64,000 nt of DNA from an uncultured Acidobacteriia bacterium (GTDB taxonomy: Bacteria > Acidobacteriota > Terriglobia > Bryobacterales > Bryobacteraceae): the NCBI GenBank assembly GCA_903825445.1, contig CAIKAS010000320.1:25189-89188 (forward strand), given 5' to 3'. The notes under the pieces were generated by a model. It was given only the letters and a program-made list of their open reading frames with translations, did no database searches and was not told where the DNA came from. Below, piece after piece: positions 41,697-51,249 of the stretch (the stretch's first letter is position 1; each line of letters starts with the position of its first letter). The position numbers and the translations under genes were made by a program.

Positions 41697-44395
41697 CCGT
41701 TCAAACATCGCTGAATACGTTCCTGAACCATCCGGCGGTTCAGGCGCTTGGCTGGGCGCTACTGCATTTCGTTTGGCAGGGAACGGCGCTGGCTGCGCTG
41801 TTTTTTGTCGCAAATATTTTGACCCGGCGGTCGCAGGCAGGTTTGCGGTACGCCATTGGCTGCGTCGTGATGCTGCTGATGCCGGTCGTCTTCGTGGCAA
41901 CGGTGTTTTGGAGCGAGCAATCCCCTGCCCCGGCGGCACCGTCGCCGCATTCTATTACGCTGCGCACGAATGGAGTATTTTTCGACAGCAGGGTGGTATC
42001 GGTGCCTGTGGGGGACCAAAAATCACTTTCGGCCAAGAGCTTACCGGCCACGATCCGTGTCAGCATGCTTCCAATCATGTTGCCGAGCTGGATTGTGTGC
42101 GTTTGGCTGGCGGGTGTCGTCGCACTTTCGATGTACACGGCCGTCGGATGGCTGCGGGTTCGGCGACTTCGGCGCAGCGGCCTGACACCCGTGAACGCGG
42201 TTTGGATCCACACCTTAGATAACCTGATGAGCCGGCTTCAGGTCTCGCCGCCAGTGCGGCTTTACATGTCGGCGATTGCGGAAGTACCTACGGTAATCGG
42301 CTGGATGCGTCCCTACATCCTGCTACCGGTATCCGCGGTCACGGGCCTCGACGAAGCGCAACTGCGAGCGGTTCTGGCGCATGAACTGGCGCATATTCGG
42401 CGCTGCGACTATCTGGTGAATCTGTTGCAGAATGCCGTTGAAACACTGTTGTTCTATCACCCCGCAGTGTGGTGGATCAGCGGTCAGATTCGACGGGAGC
42501 GCGAGCACTGCTGCGATGATCTGGCGGTGGAAGTCTGCGGCGATGTCATCCTGTACGCGAACGCCCTGGCTCAGCTTGAGGAGCTGCGGGGCAGCTTCTC
42601 CGAACCTGCGCTGGCAGTGACAGGAGGGGATCTGCTGGCGCGAATCCGCCGTCTGACTGGCACAAGGAATGAGAGAGCACGAGATCGGATTTCAGGCACG
42701 CTCGGTGCGATGCTGACAGCCGCACTGGTGGCGGGCGTGTTGGTCGGCTCCGGCAATACCCCCATGATTCATGCCCAGTCGCTGAAGTCCCCTTCGTCCC
42801 GGTCGTTTGACGCTGCAGTGGCGCTTCCGGTGACACGATCCATGGCACCGCAAATCGCTGCGCCGTCTGCGGCGCAGGCTTCTGGGGGGCAAGCTGTAGT
42901 TGCCGACGTGCACGTCAGCGCACGGACCATCAACCCAGCCATGAGAGGCGGACTCATGAGCGGAGGCCGGTATGAACTGCGAACGGCAACGATGGTGGAT
43001 CTAATCCGTACTGCATATGGGGTGGATGCGCCCAATGTCACGGGAGGGCCCGCGTGGCTGGATACGGATCGATTCGACGTGATCGCCAACGCACCCGCCG
43101 ATGCCACGCCCGAGGCACTGCAACTGATGCTTCAGCGACTGCTGGCGGACCGATTCAAGCTGGTAGTCCACAACGATACGAAGGCGCTGACGGGATACGC
43201 ACTGACATTCGTGAAGAGCACGCCGCAACTCAAGGCGTCGAAGAGCGAGGGCGAGAGCGGGTGCAGGCGTCCGCCGGAGTCGCAGGGTGCGGCGCCAGGT
43301 ACATTGGCCTACAACACATACTCGTGCCACAACATCACCATGGAAACGCTGGCCCAGACGCTGCGCATGCTTGCGCCCGGCTACTTTGGCGGCAACCCGG
43401 TGGTGGACCGGACGGGCCTGAAAGGTTCGTGGGATCTGGACTTCAGATGGACGCCGCGTGGCCTGCTCGGGACAGCAGGGAGCGATGGCGTCTCGCTTTT
43501 CGATTCCGTTGCCAAACTCGGGCTCAAGCTGGAACTACAGCAAATCCCCATACCGGTGGTAGTGGTGGACTCCGTCAACGAGAAGCCAACCGAGAATCCT
43601 CCTGGCGTAACGAAAAGCCTGCCTGGCATTCCAAAAGAGTTTGAAGTAGCGGATATCAAGCCGAGCGCGCCAAGTGTCACTGCGGTCAGCGGGGGAATTC
43701 AGCCGGGCGGGCGCATTGATGTGAGAGGCATGACGCTGAGGGCGCTGATGAGAATCGCCTGGAACATCGACGACAATGACGACGAAATGCTGGTGGGAGG
43801 TCCGAAGTGGCTGGATGTGGACCGTTTCGATATCGCTGCGAAGGCGACGGCAGGCGTTTCGAAAACCGGTGATCCGGTCGACGTGGAGGCCCTGCAGACG
43901 ATGTTGCGCAACCTGCTCACGGACCGCTTTAAGATCGCAACGCATACCGACGTTCAACCGATCACGGTGTACGCGCTGATGGCTGCGAAGCCGAGGCTCG
44001 CGAAGGCGGACCCTTCCAACCGCACGGCATGCAGGAACACTCCGGTGGCGGCGAATACCGCGGCTTCGGTGCTTTCCAAGGCATTCACTTGTGTGAACAT
44101 CTCCATGGGCCAGTTTGCGGATAAGCTGCAGGGGATGGCTCCGGGCTACATCCATCACCCGGTGGTGGATCTGACGGGGATCGATGGGTACTGGGATTTT
44201 ACGCTGAATTTCTCTAACCCGCTTCAGCTGATGGGTGGCGGAGGCCGGGGCGCAGGCGAAGCGTCAGATCCGAACGGCGCGATATCGCTGTTCGAAGCAC
44301 TCGACAAACAGCTGGGGCTGAAGCTGGAGCAGCAAAAGCACCCGATGCCAGTGGTGGTGATCGATCACGTGGAAGAGAAGCCGACGGAGAATTAA
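41693..44395 (+). CDS. BlaR1-like M56 protease fused to two DUF3738 domains
   Basis: This is a 900-residue membrane protein. Residues about 1-370 are the BlaR1-like M56 part: several membrane helices, VLAHELAHIRRCDYLVNLL (zinc motif HExxH, about 228-246) and REREHCCDD (about 264-272). A last helix (MLTAALVAGVLVG) leads outside. Instead of a penicillin-binding sensor, two DUF3738 domains follow: about 400-640 (ends VVVVDSVNEKPTEN) and about 648-900 (FEVADIKPS ... VVVIDHVEEKPTEN). They occupy the sensor position, so DUF3738 is the likely ligand- or protein-binding part. The ligand is unknown. Confidence 0.93.
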   Translation: MTVQTSLNTFLNHPAVQALGWALLHFVWQGTALAALFFVANILTRRSQAGLRYAIGCVVMLLMPVVFVATVFWSEQSPAPAAPSPHSITLRTNGVFFDSRVVSVPVGDQKSLSAKSLPATIRVSMLPIMLPSWIVCVWLAGVVALSMYTAVGWLRVRRLRRSGLTPVNAVWIHTLDNLMSRLQVSPPVRLYMSAIAEVPTVIGWMRPYILLPVSAVTGLDEAQLRAVLAHELAHIRRCDYLVNLLQNAVETLLFYHPAVWWISGQIRREREHCCDDLAVEVCGDVILYANALAQLEELRGSFSEPALAVTGGDLLARIRRLTGTRNERARDRISGTLGAMLTAALVAGVLVGSGNTPMIHAQSLKSPSSRSFDAAVALPVTRSMAPQIAAPSAAQASGGQAVVADVHVSARTINPAMRGGLMSGGRYELRTATMVDLIRTAYGVDAPNVTGGPAWLDTDRFDVIANAPADATPEALQLMLQRLLADRFKLVVHNDTKALTGYALTFVKSTPQLKASKSEGESGCRRPPESQGAAPGTLAYNTYSCHNITMETLAQTLRMLAPGYFGGNPVVDRTGLKGSWDLDFRWTPRGLLGTAGSDGVSLFDSVAKLGLKLELQQIPIPVVVVDSVNEKPTENPPGVTKSLPGIPKEFEVADIKPSAPSVTAVSGGIQPGGRIDVRGMTLRALMRIAWNIDDNDDEMLVGGPKWLDVDRFDIAAKATAGVSKTGDPVDVEALQTMLRNLLTDRFKIATHTDVQPITVYALMAAKPRLAKADPSNRTACRNTPVAANTAASVLSKAFTCVNISMGQFADKLQGMAPGYIHHPVVDLTGIDGYWDFTLNFSNPLQLMGGGGRGAGEASDPNGAISLFEALDKQLGLKLEQQKHPMPVVVIDHVEEKPTEN

Positions 44396-44404
44396 ACCCT
44401 CCGG

Positions 44405-44656
44405 CTAGTTGATTACGTTTGAGCTGTAACGGGAGAACACCACGCGATAGTTGGCGTCGCCGACGGTGTAGTTCCAAGTTCCAGCTGTCGGTTCGGACTC
44501 ACCCTGATGGCGATCCAGAGTCGTAATGAGTTTGGGCGGTAAAGGCTCGGTTGGTTGCCCCAGCGCAAGCCTGCCACCGGCGAGCCAGACTCCGGTAGCG
44601 ATGGTTCGCCATGGTTCTCCCCGGGAAATTCGGATCTCCAAAAGCAGATCTGGCAT
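44405..44656 (-). CDS. Possible small protein downstream of isocitrate dehydrogenase
   Basis: This 83-residue frame (MPDLLLEIRISRGEPWRTIATGVWLAGGR ... TAGTWNYTVGDANYRVVFSRYSS) begins 8 bp after the isocitrate dehydrogenase stop on the same strand. Its composition looks coding, with beta-like alternation, but there is no ribosome site and no recognised family. It could be a real small gene or the tail of a lost one. Confidence 0.35.
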   Translation of the reverse strand: MPDLLLEIRISRGEPWRTIATGVWLAGGRLALGQPTEPLPPKLITTLDRHQGESEPTAGTWNYTVGDANYRVVFSRYSSNVIN

Positions 44657-44664
44657 GCGAAGCA

Positions 44665-46884
44665 CTACATCCGATCTATGATCGCGTTCAGCGTGGCACT
44701 GGGCCGCATCGCTGCGACACACTTCGCTTCGTCGGGGAGATAGTAGCCGCCGATATCCACTGGTTTACCCTGCGCGGCCAACAACTCTTTCGTAATTGTG
44801 CCTTCGGCGACTGCGAGTGCGGCGGCTATCGGGGTGAAGCGTTGCCTTAAATCGGCGTCTTCGTTCTGGGTGGCGAGCGCTTGTGCCCACGCCAACGCGA
44901 GGTAGTACGCCGAACCGCGGTTATCGATCTCATTCACCTTCGATGACGGATACCGGGAATCCGAGAGGTACTGGCCGATCGCCTGATCCAGCGTTTTCGC
45001 AAGGAGGCTGGCTCGCGTGTTGCCGGATTTTGCGGCCATCAGTTCCAGCGATGGCACCACGGCACAGTACTCGCCGAGCGAGTCCCAGCGCAGATGACCT
45101 TCCTTCACAAACTGCTGCACGTGCTTGGGCGCGGAACCGCCGGCGCCGGTTTCCAGCATGGCGCCGCCCTGGAGCAGGGGCACGATCGAGAGCATGCGGG
45201 CGCTTGTCCCCAGTTCGAGAATCGGGAAGAGGTCAGTGAGATAGTCGCGGAGCACGTTGCCGGTGACTGAAATGGTGTCTTTGCCGCGACGAATCCGCTC
45301 CAACGAGAACTTCATGGCGTCGACGGGCGTCATGATTTTGATTTCCGTGCCCGAGAGATCCTGTTCGGCTAAGCAGGCGTTCACTTTGAGGATGATCTGG
45401 GCATCATGGGCGCGATTCGGGTCGAGCCAGAATACGGCGGGTGCGCCGGAGACACGCGCACGGGTGATCGCCAGTTTTACCCAGTCGCGGACGGCTTCAT
45501 CCTTCGTCTGGCAGGCACGGAAGATATCACCAGGCTCCACGCTCTGTTCGAGAAGTGTCTTGCCACTGGCATCGACGATGCGGAACGTGCCATTGCCGGG
45601 TGCGACAAACGTCTTATCGTGCGAGCCGTACTCTTCGGCCTTCTGCGCCATGAGGCCAACGTTGGAGACGCTCCCCATGGTGGCGGGATCGAACTGTCCG
45701 TTCTTCCTGCAATCCTCGATCACGGCCTGATAAATCGTGGCGTAGCAGCGGTCGGGGATCACGGCAACAGTGTCTTGCAGCGCATCCTCTTTATTCCACA
45801 TCTTGCCGCCATCGCGGATTACGACTGGCATCGACGCGTCGACGATCACGTCACTGGGAACATGCAGGTTGGTTTTACCCGCGCGCGAATCCACCATCGC
45901 TAAGGCGGGGCGCGTTGCGTAGCAAGCTGCGATATCAGCCTCAACCTCGGCCTTCTTCGCGGCCGGAAGCTGGTCGAGTTTGCTGAGCACGTCGGCCAGT
46001 CCGTTGTTGACGCTGGCGCCGATCTCGGCGATGACGCCGGCATGTTTCTGCAGGGCATCGGCGAAATACTCGGAGACACAGTGCCCGAACATGATGGGGT
46101 CTGAGACCTTCATCATGGTGCACTTCAGATGCAGGGAGAACAGCGCGTTGTCCGCTTTCGCGGCGGCGATCTGCTGCGCGTAGAATTTCCGCAGCGCGGC
46201 TACGTTCATTACCGCGCAATCGAACACTTCGCCCTGGAGCAAAGAGATTTTCGGCTTCAGCACTTTCACTGCGCCGGCGGCGTCCACGAATTCGATGCGG
46301 ACGTCGGTCGCAGTACCCGCAGTGAAGGATTTCTCGGTGCCGTAGAAGTCCTTTTCGCTCATGTGGGCGACACGAGTCACCGAACCGGAAGCGGGCCAGG
46401 GCTTCATCATCTTGTGCGGATGCTTCTGCGCGAACGATTTCACTGAGGCGGAGGCGCGGCGATCTGAATTGCCTTCGCGCAACACGGGGTTCACCGCCGA
46501 GCCGAGGACCACGGCAAAACGGGTCTGTACCGCGCGTGCCTCATCCGTGGAGGGGGCCTCGGGATAGTCGGGGATGTCGTAGCCCTTTCGCTGCAGTTCA
46601 GCGATGGCTTCGCGGAGTTGCGGAACGGAGGCGCTGATGTTAGGAAGCTTGATGATGTTGGCTTCCGGAGTCTTCGCGAGTTTGCCCAGACGCGTCAACT
46701 CGTCGTTAATTTTCTGATCGTCACGAAGACGGTCCGGGAAGTTGGCGAGAATACGGCCGGCGAGCGAGATGTCGGCTGTTTCAATCTCGACTCCCGTGCC
46801 TTTGAAGTAAGCCTGCAGGATGGGCAATAGCGCGTATGACGCGAGGGCCGGTGCCTCGTCGGTCTTCGTCCAGGTGAGTTTCAT
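44665..46884 (-). CDS. icd: Monomeric NADP-dependent isocitrate dehydrogenase
   Basis: The 739-residue length is that of the monomeric type, about 80 kDa, unrelated in size to the dimeric enzyme. It oxidises isocitrate to 2-oxoglutarate with NADP in the cytoplasm. [16 protein letters not shown] (about 130-145, substrate-binding Ser), [59 protein letters not shown] and [20 protein letters not shown] are hallmark blocks. It starts with an ATG. With citrate synthase at 18562 it is the second TCA gene in the window. It is monocistronic or followed by one small frame. Confidence 0.97.
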   Translation of the reverse strand: MKLTWTKTDEAPALASYALLPILQAYFKGTGVEIETADISLAGRILANFPDRLRDDQKINDELTRLGKLAKTPEANIIKLPNISASVPQLREAIAELQRKGYDIPDYPEAPSTDEARAVQTRFAVVLGSAVNPVLREGNSDRRASASVKSFAQKHPHKMMKPWPASGSVTRVAHMSEKDFYGTEKSFTAGTATDVRIEFVDAAGAVKVLKPKISLLQGEVFDCAVMNVAALRKFYAQQIAAAKADNALFSLHLKCTMMKVSDPIMFGHCVSEYFADALQKHAGVIAEIGASVNNGLADVLSKLDQLPAAKKAEVEADIAACYATRPALAMVDSRAGKTNLHVPSDVIVDASMPVVIRDGGKMWNKEDALQDTVAVIPDRCYATIYQAVIEDCRKNGQFDPATMGSVSNVGLMAQKAEEYGSHDKTFVAPGNGTFRIVDASGKTLLEQSVEPGDIFRACQTKDEAVRDWVKLAITRARVSGAPAVFWLDPNRAHDAQIILKVNACLAEQDLSGTEIKIMTPVDAMKFSLERIRRGKDTISVTGNVLRDYLTDLFPILELGTSARMLSIVPLLQGGAMLETGAGGSAPKHVQQFVKEGHLRWDSLGEYCAVVPSLELMAAKSGNTRASLLAKTLDQAIGQYLSDSRYPSSKVNEIDNRGSAYYLALAWAQALATQNEDADLRQRFTPIAAALAVAEGTITKELLAAQGKPVDIGGYYLPDEAKCVAAMRPSATLNAIIDRM

Positions 46885-47033
46885 TTAGATATGAGGGCAG
46901 AGAGAATGCGGTATTAAAACTTTTTCTCGCTGAAAGCGTAGAATATCATGCGTAACCTTATTAATCACGGCAATGGAAGGCCGACGGCGAGCCAAAACGG
47001 CAACGTGTAGATTAGTTGGGGAAGGAATGGATT

Positions 47034-47918
47034 ATGAAACGACGCGATTTTAATCGGCTTGGCGCGCTGGCCGCGCTCTCACAGGGCTCGCTGGTCCGAC
47101 ACATGTCCGCGCAGACTGTAACGACAGTCAATAAGCCAAAGCTCTCGATTATGCTGTGGACGCTTGGCCGTCAATTGTCCGCCGATGCCCAGGTGGAAAT
47201 CGCGGCGAAGGCCGGATATGCCGGCGTGGAACTGCTGGGCGATTACAAGACGTGGAAGCCGGAGCAGCTGGCGGCCTTCAAGGCAAAGCTGAAATCGACC
47301 GGAATGGTGGTGGACAGCATGGTCTCGGGCAGCAATTCACTGGTGAATCCCGACCGAATGTCAGCGCTGGTGGATGCGGTGACCGCCTCGATTCCGTTTG
47401 CGAAGGATTTTGGGTGCTCGCAGTTCATCCTGACGGCGGGGCCCTCGCTGGCCGGCCAGGCTCCGGATGCAAAGCGCAAGGTCATTGTGGAGGCACTGCA
47501 GCGGGTCTCGGATGCCACGGCGAAAGACAACATAGAGGTGCTGCTGGAACCGATCGATTTACTGGAGCGTAAGGACTCCGCGGTGACGAGCGTCGTAGAA
47601 GGCTTTGAGATTGTGCGAGAGGTGGCACGGCCCAACATCAAAGTGTTGTATGACTTTTACCACGAGCAACGCGGAGCCGGAAACGTGTTGCAGAAGCTGG
47701 ATGGAAATCTGGATCTGGTGGGGCTGATGCACATTGCGGACGTGCCGAAGCGAACGGAACCGGGGACCGGCGAAGTTAATTACATCAACATCTATAAGCG
47801 GCTCGCGGAGATGAAGTACAACCGCTGGATTGCGATGGAGTTTTACCCGACGGGCGATGCGGTATCGATTCTTAAGACGGCCAGAGTCGAGGTTGAGAAA
47901 GCGTTCGCCGGGTCTTAG
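47034..47918 (+). CDS. Tat-exported sugar isomerase-like TIM barrel protein (hydroxypyruvate isomerase type)
   Basis: AAGGA lies about 8 nt before the ATG at 47034, so the TTG six codons upstream is rejected. 294 residues. MKRRDFNRLGALAALSQ is a twin-arginine-like signal. The rest is a xylose isomerase-like barrel: IMLWTLGRQLSADAQVEIAAKAGYAGVELLG, ILTAGPSLAGQ, IEVLLEPIDLLERKDSAVTS (metal-binding Glu), VLYDFYHEQRGAG (Asp, His) and LVGLMHIADVPKRTEPGTGEVNY (His, Glu). This matches the hydroxypyruvate isomerase subgroup. An exported form is common in Acidobacteriota and planctomycetes; the substrate is unknown. Confidence 0.88.
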   Translation: MKRRDFNRLGALAALSQGSLVRHMSAQTVTTVNKPKLSIMLWTLGRQLSADAQVEIAAKAGYAGVELLGDYKTWKPEQLAAFKAKLKSTGMVVDSMVSGSNSLVNPDRMSALVDAVTASIPFAKDFGCSQFILTAGPSLAGQAPDAKRKVIVEALQRVSDATAKDNIEVLLEPIDLLERKDSAVTSVVEGFEIVREVARPNIKVLYDFYHEQRGAGNVLQKLDGNLDLVGLMHIADVPKRTEPGTGEVNYINIYKRLAEMKYNRWIAMEFYPTGDAVSILKTARVEVEKAFAGS

Positions 47919-47938
47919 TTAGTCGGGCAACGCCTGGG

Positions 47939-48304
47939 CTACTTTGAACTTGCGGTTACGGCTGGAAGTATCTTCATACCTGTGTTTGGACTCCATATTT
48001 CACGACCATTGGAATCCCTTAAAACTATGCGCATCGGTCGGACGATTCGAGGGGCGGATGGGCCATTCAACGGGTTATCAGGACTAACCGGCACTGTGGC
48101 TTGGAAACCAGGCACAGGCTCAGCGGTAAATGTGCCAATGGTTTGATCCGATGAGTCAATGATCGTAAAACTCCGTGCCCGGATGTTGTTGGTCACCGGC
48201 GGCTTGTCCTGCGCGAAGGCAACCGGCGGCGTGATGTAGCGGGTCAGTAGTCCGCCCAGAACTCCGGCAAGAAGCGCTGAAGCAATAGTCAGTCTGGTAT
48301 TCAT
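47939..48304 (-). CDS. Small exported protein of unknown function
   Basis: This is a 121-residue protein. Residues about 7-32 form a signal peptide or anchor (IASALLAGVLGGLLTRYITPPVAFAQ). The mature part includes IRARSFTIIDSSDQTIGTFTAE and PMRIVLRDSNGREIWSP, two similar strand pairs in which a Lys/Arg, aliphatic and Asp-Ser-x-Gly pattern repeats. Proteins with this 'SFTIIDSxGxxxGxF' pattern are common in Acidobacteriota, of unknown role. It is convergent with the isomerase-like gene. Confidence 0.75.
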   Translation of the reverse strand: MNTRLTIASALLAGVLGGLLTRYITPPVAFAQDKPPVTNNIRARSFTIIDSSDQTIGTFTAEPVPGFQATVPVSPDNPLNGPSAPRIVRPMRIVLRDSNGREIWSPNTGMKILPAVTASSK

Positions 48305-48553
48305 AGGGACGCTCTCTCCGTCTCTATTTTACTGAGTTTTAGGCCGCCCGTTTGTCGCTGCTCACGGCACGAATCGTTCTCCAATAACGGCGTGTGGATG
48401 GAGGCCGATTTTGGGGTATACTCGCGTCATACCGGGTTCAAGATGGAAATCCTGCTCACGGCGATTTGCCGTAGTGAGCGCCGGATTGGGTCGAGTGCCC
48501 TGAAGTAAAAACCGTGAGACTACGGGCTCTGGATAGAGCAGGAGACCAAGGCC

Positions 48554-50134
48554 ATGAAGCTACCCTTTCTGTTTCTCATCGCCGCGAGTGCGGCTTTGTG
48601 CCAATCGTTCGATGCGGCCGACGTACATGTGAGCGCACCTGCCGATCAGGTGAAGGACTCTAAGCACCCGACGGTCGCCGGGTTCGTCGCCGCAGACCGT
48701 TATGTGATTCACCGCGCCACGCTGATCGACCTGATTGCGCGGGCGTATAGCGTAGACGCCGACAAAATCCTCGGTGGACCGCCATGGGTTGACTACGACC
48801 GCTACGAGATCGAGGCGAAGGTTAAGCCGGGCGCGTCCGAAGCCGCGCTGCGCACGATGCTGCAGTCACTGCTCGCCGACCGGTTCGGGCTCGCCGTGAA
48901 GCCGGATGTGCAGAAGGCGCCGGGTCTCATCCTTTCGCTCGGGAAGGGTCATCCGGGCTATTCGGCAGCCGCTCCGGATTCAGGGACGTCCGGGTGCCAG
49001 CAGGTTCCCGGCACTCCGCGACAGGGCTATAGTGAGCTCAAATGTACGAACACCGATATGGATACGCTCGCGGCCTCGCTGAGACGTTTGGCCAGCCCTG
49101 TGCCTGGGCAACCGCTGCCCATCGCCAATCAGACCGGGCTCGACGGAATGTGGGATATCGATCTCAAATGGGATTTGAAAATGGTGCAGGTTACTGCGAA
49201 TATGTCCACATCGAGTAACGAGCTGATCTTCGACGCTATCAATAAGCTGGGGTTGAAGCTCGAACACGGCGATGTGCCGCAGCCGGTGCTATCGATCGTG
49301 AAGGCGACCGAGCAGCCCACGCCGAATGCGGCGAACATTGCCACCGTGCTGCCGAAGCTTGCGGAACCCAGGTTCGACGTAGCATCGGTAAAGCCGTGCG
49401 ATCCGAACAGCGGAACTGGCCAAGTGCGCTCCATATTCGGACCGGGCGGAAACGTCACGGCTAACTGTGTACCGATTTTCGGCCTGATCGACCAGGCCTG
49501 GGGGCTGAAGCCGGTGGACCCTCAGGCGGTGCTGCCGGAATCCCTGAATACCCGACCGCTCCCCACGTTAGCGATCAGAGCCAAAGCTCCGGCGGGCATG
49601 GCGCCAACACAGGATGCCATCGGCCAGTTGATTGCCCCGATGCTGCGGGCGCTCCTCATCGAGCGTCTGAAGATTACGTTCCACACGGAAGACCGGCTGC
49701 TTGACGCGCCGGTGCTGATTGCGGTGAAACCCAAACTGGCGAGGGCCGAGGACCCGACGGAGCGCAAAGGGTGCAAGCGTGAAGCCGCGGGCGCAGGGCG
49801 GACGGCAAAAATCGTATGCCGCAACATGACGATGGCGGATTTCGCTCAACAATGGACCGCAATGGACTATGGCTCAAACTTCCCGGCGCTGGACAAGACT
49901 GGGCTTGAAGGTTCCTGGGACTTCACCATCACCTACGACCTCACCGCTCAGTTGAATTCTCAATTTCCCGGGCGTGGAGGCGCGGCAGTCGAAGGTCAGG
50001 CTTCGGACCCGGTTATGGGCCTCACGTTGAACGACGCGATCGAGAAGGAACTCGGTCTGAAGGTTAAGACGGAGAGGCGGCAAATGCCGGTTCTGATCTT
50101 CGACCATGTGGAAACAATACCGACCGAACAGTAA
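48554..50134 (+). CDS. Tandem DUF3738 protein
   Basis: This is a 526-residue protein with a signal peptide (MKLPFLFLIAASAALCQ). It carries two family domains: residues about 20-258 (FDAADVHVSAPA, LGGPPWVDYDRYEIEAKV, MLQSLLADRFGLAVKPD, VLSIVKATEQPTPN) and about 272-526 (FDVASVKPCDPN, MLRALLIERLKITFHTED, LDKTGLEGSWDFTITYDL, VLIFDHVETIPTEQ). There is no M56 part. The first domain is closest by eye to the first DUF3738 domain of the M56 fusion (ADVHVSA start), suggesting that it arose from such a sensor. It is transcribed alone. Confidence 0.92.
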   Translation: MKLPFLFLIAASAALCQSFDAADVHVSAPADQVKDSKHPTVAGFVAADRYVIHRATLIDLIARAYSVDADKILGGPPWVDYDRYEIEAKVKPGASEAALRTMLQSLLADRFGLAVKPDVQKAPGLILSLGKGHPGYSAAAPDSGTSGCQQVPGTPRQGYSELKCTNTDMDTLAASLRRLASPVPGQPLPIANQTGLDGMWDIDLKWDLKMVQVTANMSTSSNELIFDAINKLGLKLEHGDVPQPVLSIVKATEQPTPNAANIATVLPKLAEPRFDVASVKPCDPNSGTGQVRSIFGPGGNVTANCVPIFGLIDQAWGLKPVDPQAVLPESLNTRPLPTLAIRAKAPAGMAPTQDAIGQLIAPMLRALLIERLKITFHTEDRLLDAPVLIAVKPKLARAEDPTERKGCKREAAGAGRTAKIVCRNMTMADFAQQWTAMDYGSNFPALDKTGLEGSWDFTITYDLTAQLNSQFPGRGGAAVEGQASDPVMGLTLNDAIEKELGLKVKTERRQMPVLIFDHVETIPTEQ

Positions 50135-50344
50135 CGCCTGGGCAACTTCCTGAAAGTGTCGAGAACTTCAGGCGCGTGGTGCATATATATCGGAAGCTGC
50201 TTGCACGGAGGCGCAGCCTTCGGACGCCATATCGCGGCTCCGGATTCACGGCGACACTCGTATAGAATGGCCCATGGGCCACGTGGCGTTACATCGTCGT
50301 AAGATGTTCGTCGTCGTGAAGGGTTCATCATTGAGGGTTACGTC

Positions 50345-51235
50345 ATGATTCGAAGAGATTATTTGATTGCAGCTTTATTCGCGGGATCGGTCATCACCGG
50401 TCTGGCTTACGCGCAGGGGACTCCGACGCCGGTACCGGACCCGGTTCCAATCGCTCCGGGCAAAGGTGTTCGCGCCAACGGATTCACACAGTACACGCGG
50501 CCGCTGGCATCGCAGGATGTTTTGATTCGCGGTAAGGCCCTGTACAACTCTAGCTGCGGATCGTGCCACGCATCGGATATTCGCGGCGTACCGGGCAAAG
50601 GCATCAGCCTGCTGCGTTCGGGCATTGTGCTGAGCGATAAAGCGGGCGAACTGATCGCCGAAAACGTCGCCAAACACAACCCGAAGATCAATCTGGTGCA
50701 AGCTGACAACCTGGCTATCGCCGAGTATCTGCACAGCATCGAGGCAACGGCTGGTCCGCAGGGGAGCCCTCCTGGACGCAACCCGATGGGCATCGAACTG
50801 AACGTCCTGGTAGGTGATGCAAAGGCAGGCGAGGCTTTTTTCGCGAAGGCCTGCGCGAGTTGCCATTCGGTGACCGGCGACATGAAGGGCATTGCTTCGA
50901 AATATTCGGACGCTAAGGCGCTGCAAAATGGCTGGTTTGACGGAGTTGTCCCTGGCGCCGGACGCGGTGGTGGCGGGCGTGGCGGCATGCAGGCAACCGT
51001 GACCATGCCGAACGGCACGAAGTACGAAGGCAGATCGATCAGGAAGGACGACTACATCGTGATCCTGATGCTGGCGGATGGTACGCGCAAGTCCATCCCA
51101 CTCGATGTAACTCCGGCCCCGAAAGTCGATATGAAGGACCCGCAGGAAGCGCATAAGAAGGTGGCCATGGCGATCGACGACCCGGATAATAAGAACCTTC
51201 ACGACATCACGGCATTTCTTTGGACATTGAAATAG
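50345..51235 (+). CDS. Di-haem cytochrome c, partner of the PQQ dehydrogenase
   Basis: This is a 296-residue protein with a signal peptide (about 8-24, cleavage near YAQ). Two haem c sites are visible: SCGSCHASD (about 71-76) and ACASCHSVT (about 169-174). A short Gly/Arg run (about 203-213) follows the second haem. The C-terminal half has GTKYEGRSIRKDDYIVILMLADGTRKSIPLD, a small beta domain. It lies 14 bp upstream of a PQQ-dependent dehydrogenase and should accept its electrons in the periplasm. Confidence 0.9.
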   Translation: MIRRDYLIAALFAGSVITGLAYAQGTPTPVPDPVPIAPGKGVRANGFTQYTRPLASQDVLIRGKALYNSSCGSCHASDIRGVPGKGISLLRSGIVLSDKAGELIAENVAKHNPKINLVQADNLAIAEYLHSIEATAGPQGSPPGRNPMGIELNVLVGDAKAGEAFFAKACASCHSVTGDMKGIASKYSDAKALQNGWFDGVVPGAGRGGGGRGGMQATVTMPNGTKYEGRSIRKDDYIVILMLADGTRKSIPLDVTPAPKVDMKDPQEAHKKVAMAIDDPDNKNLHDITAFLWTLK

Positions 51236-51249
51236 GGAGCGAATACGAC

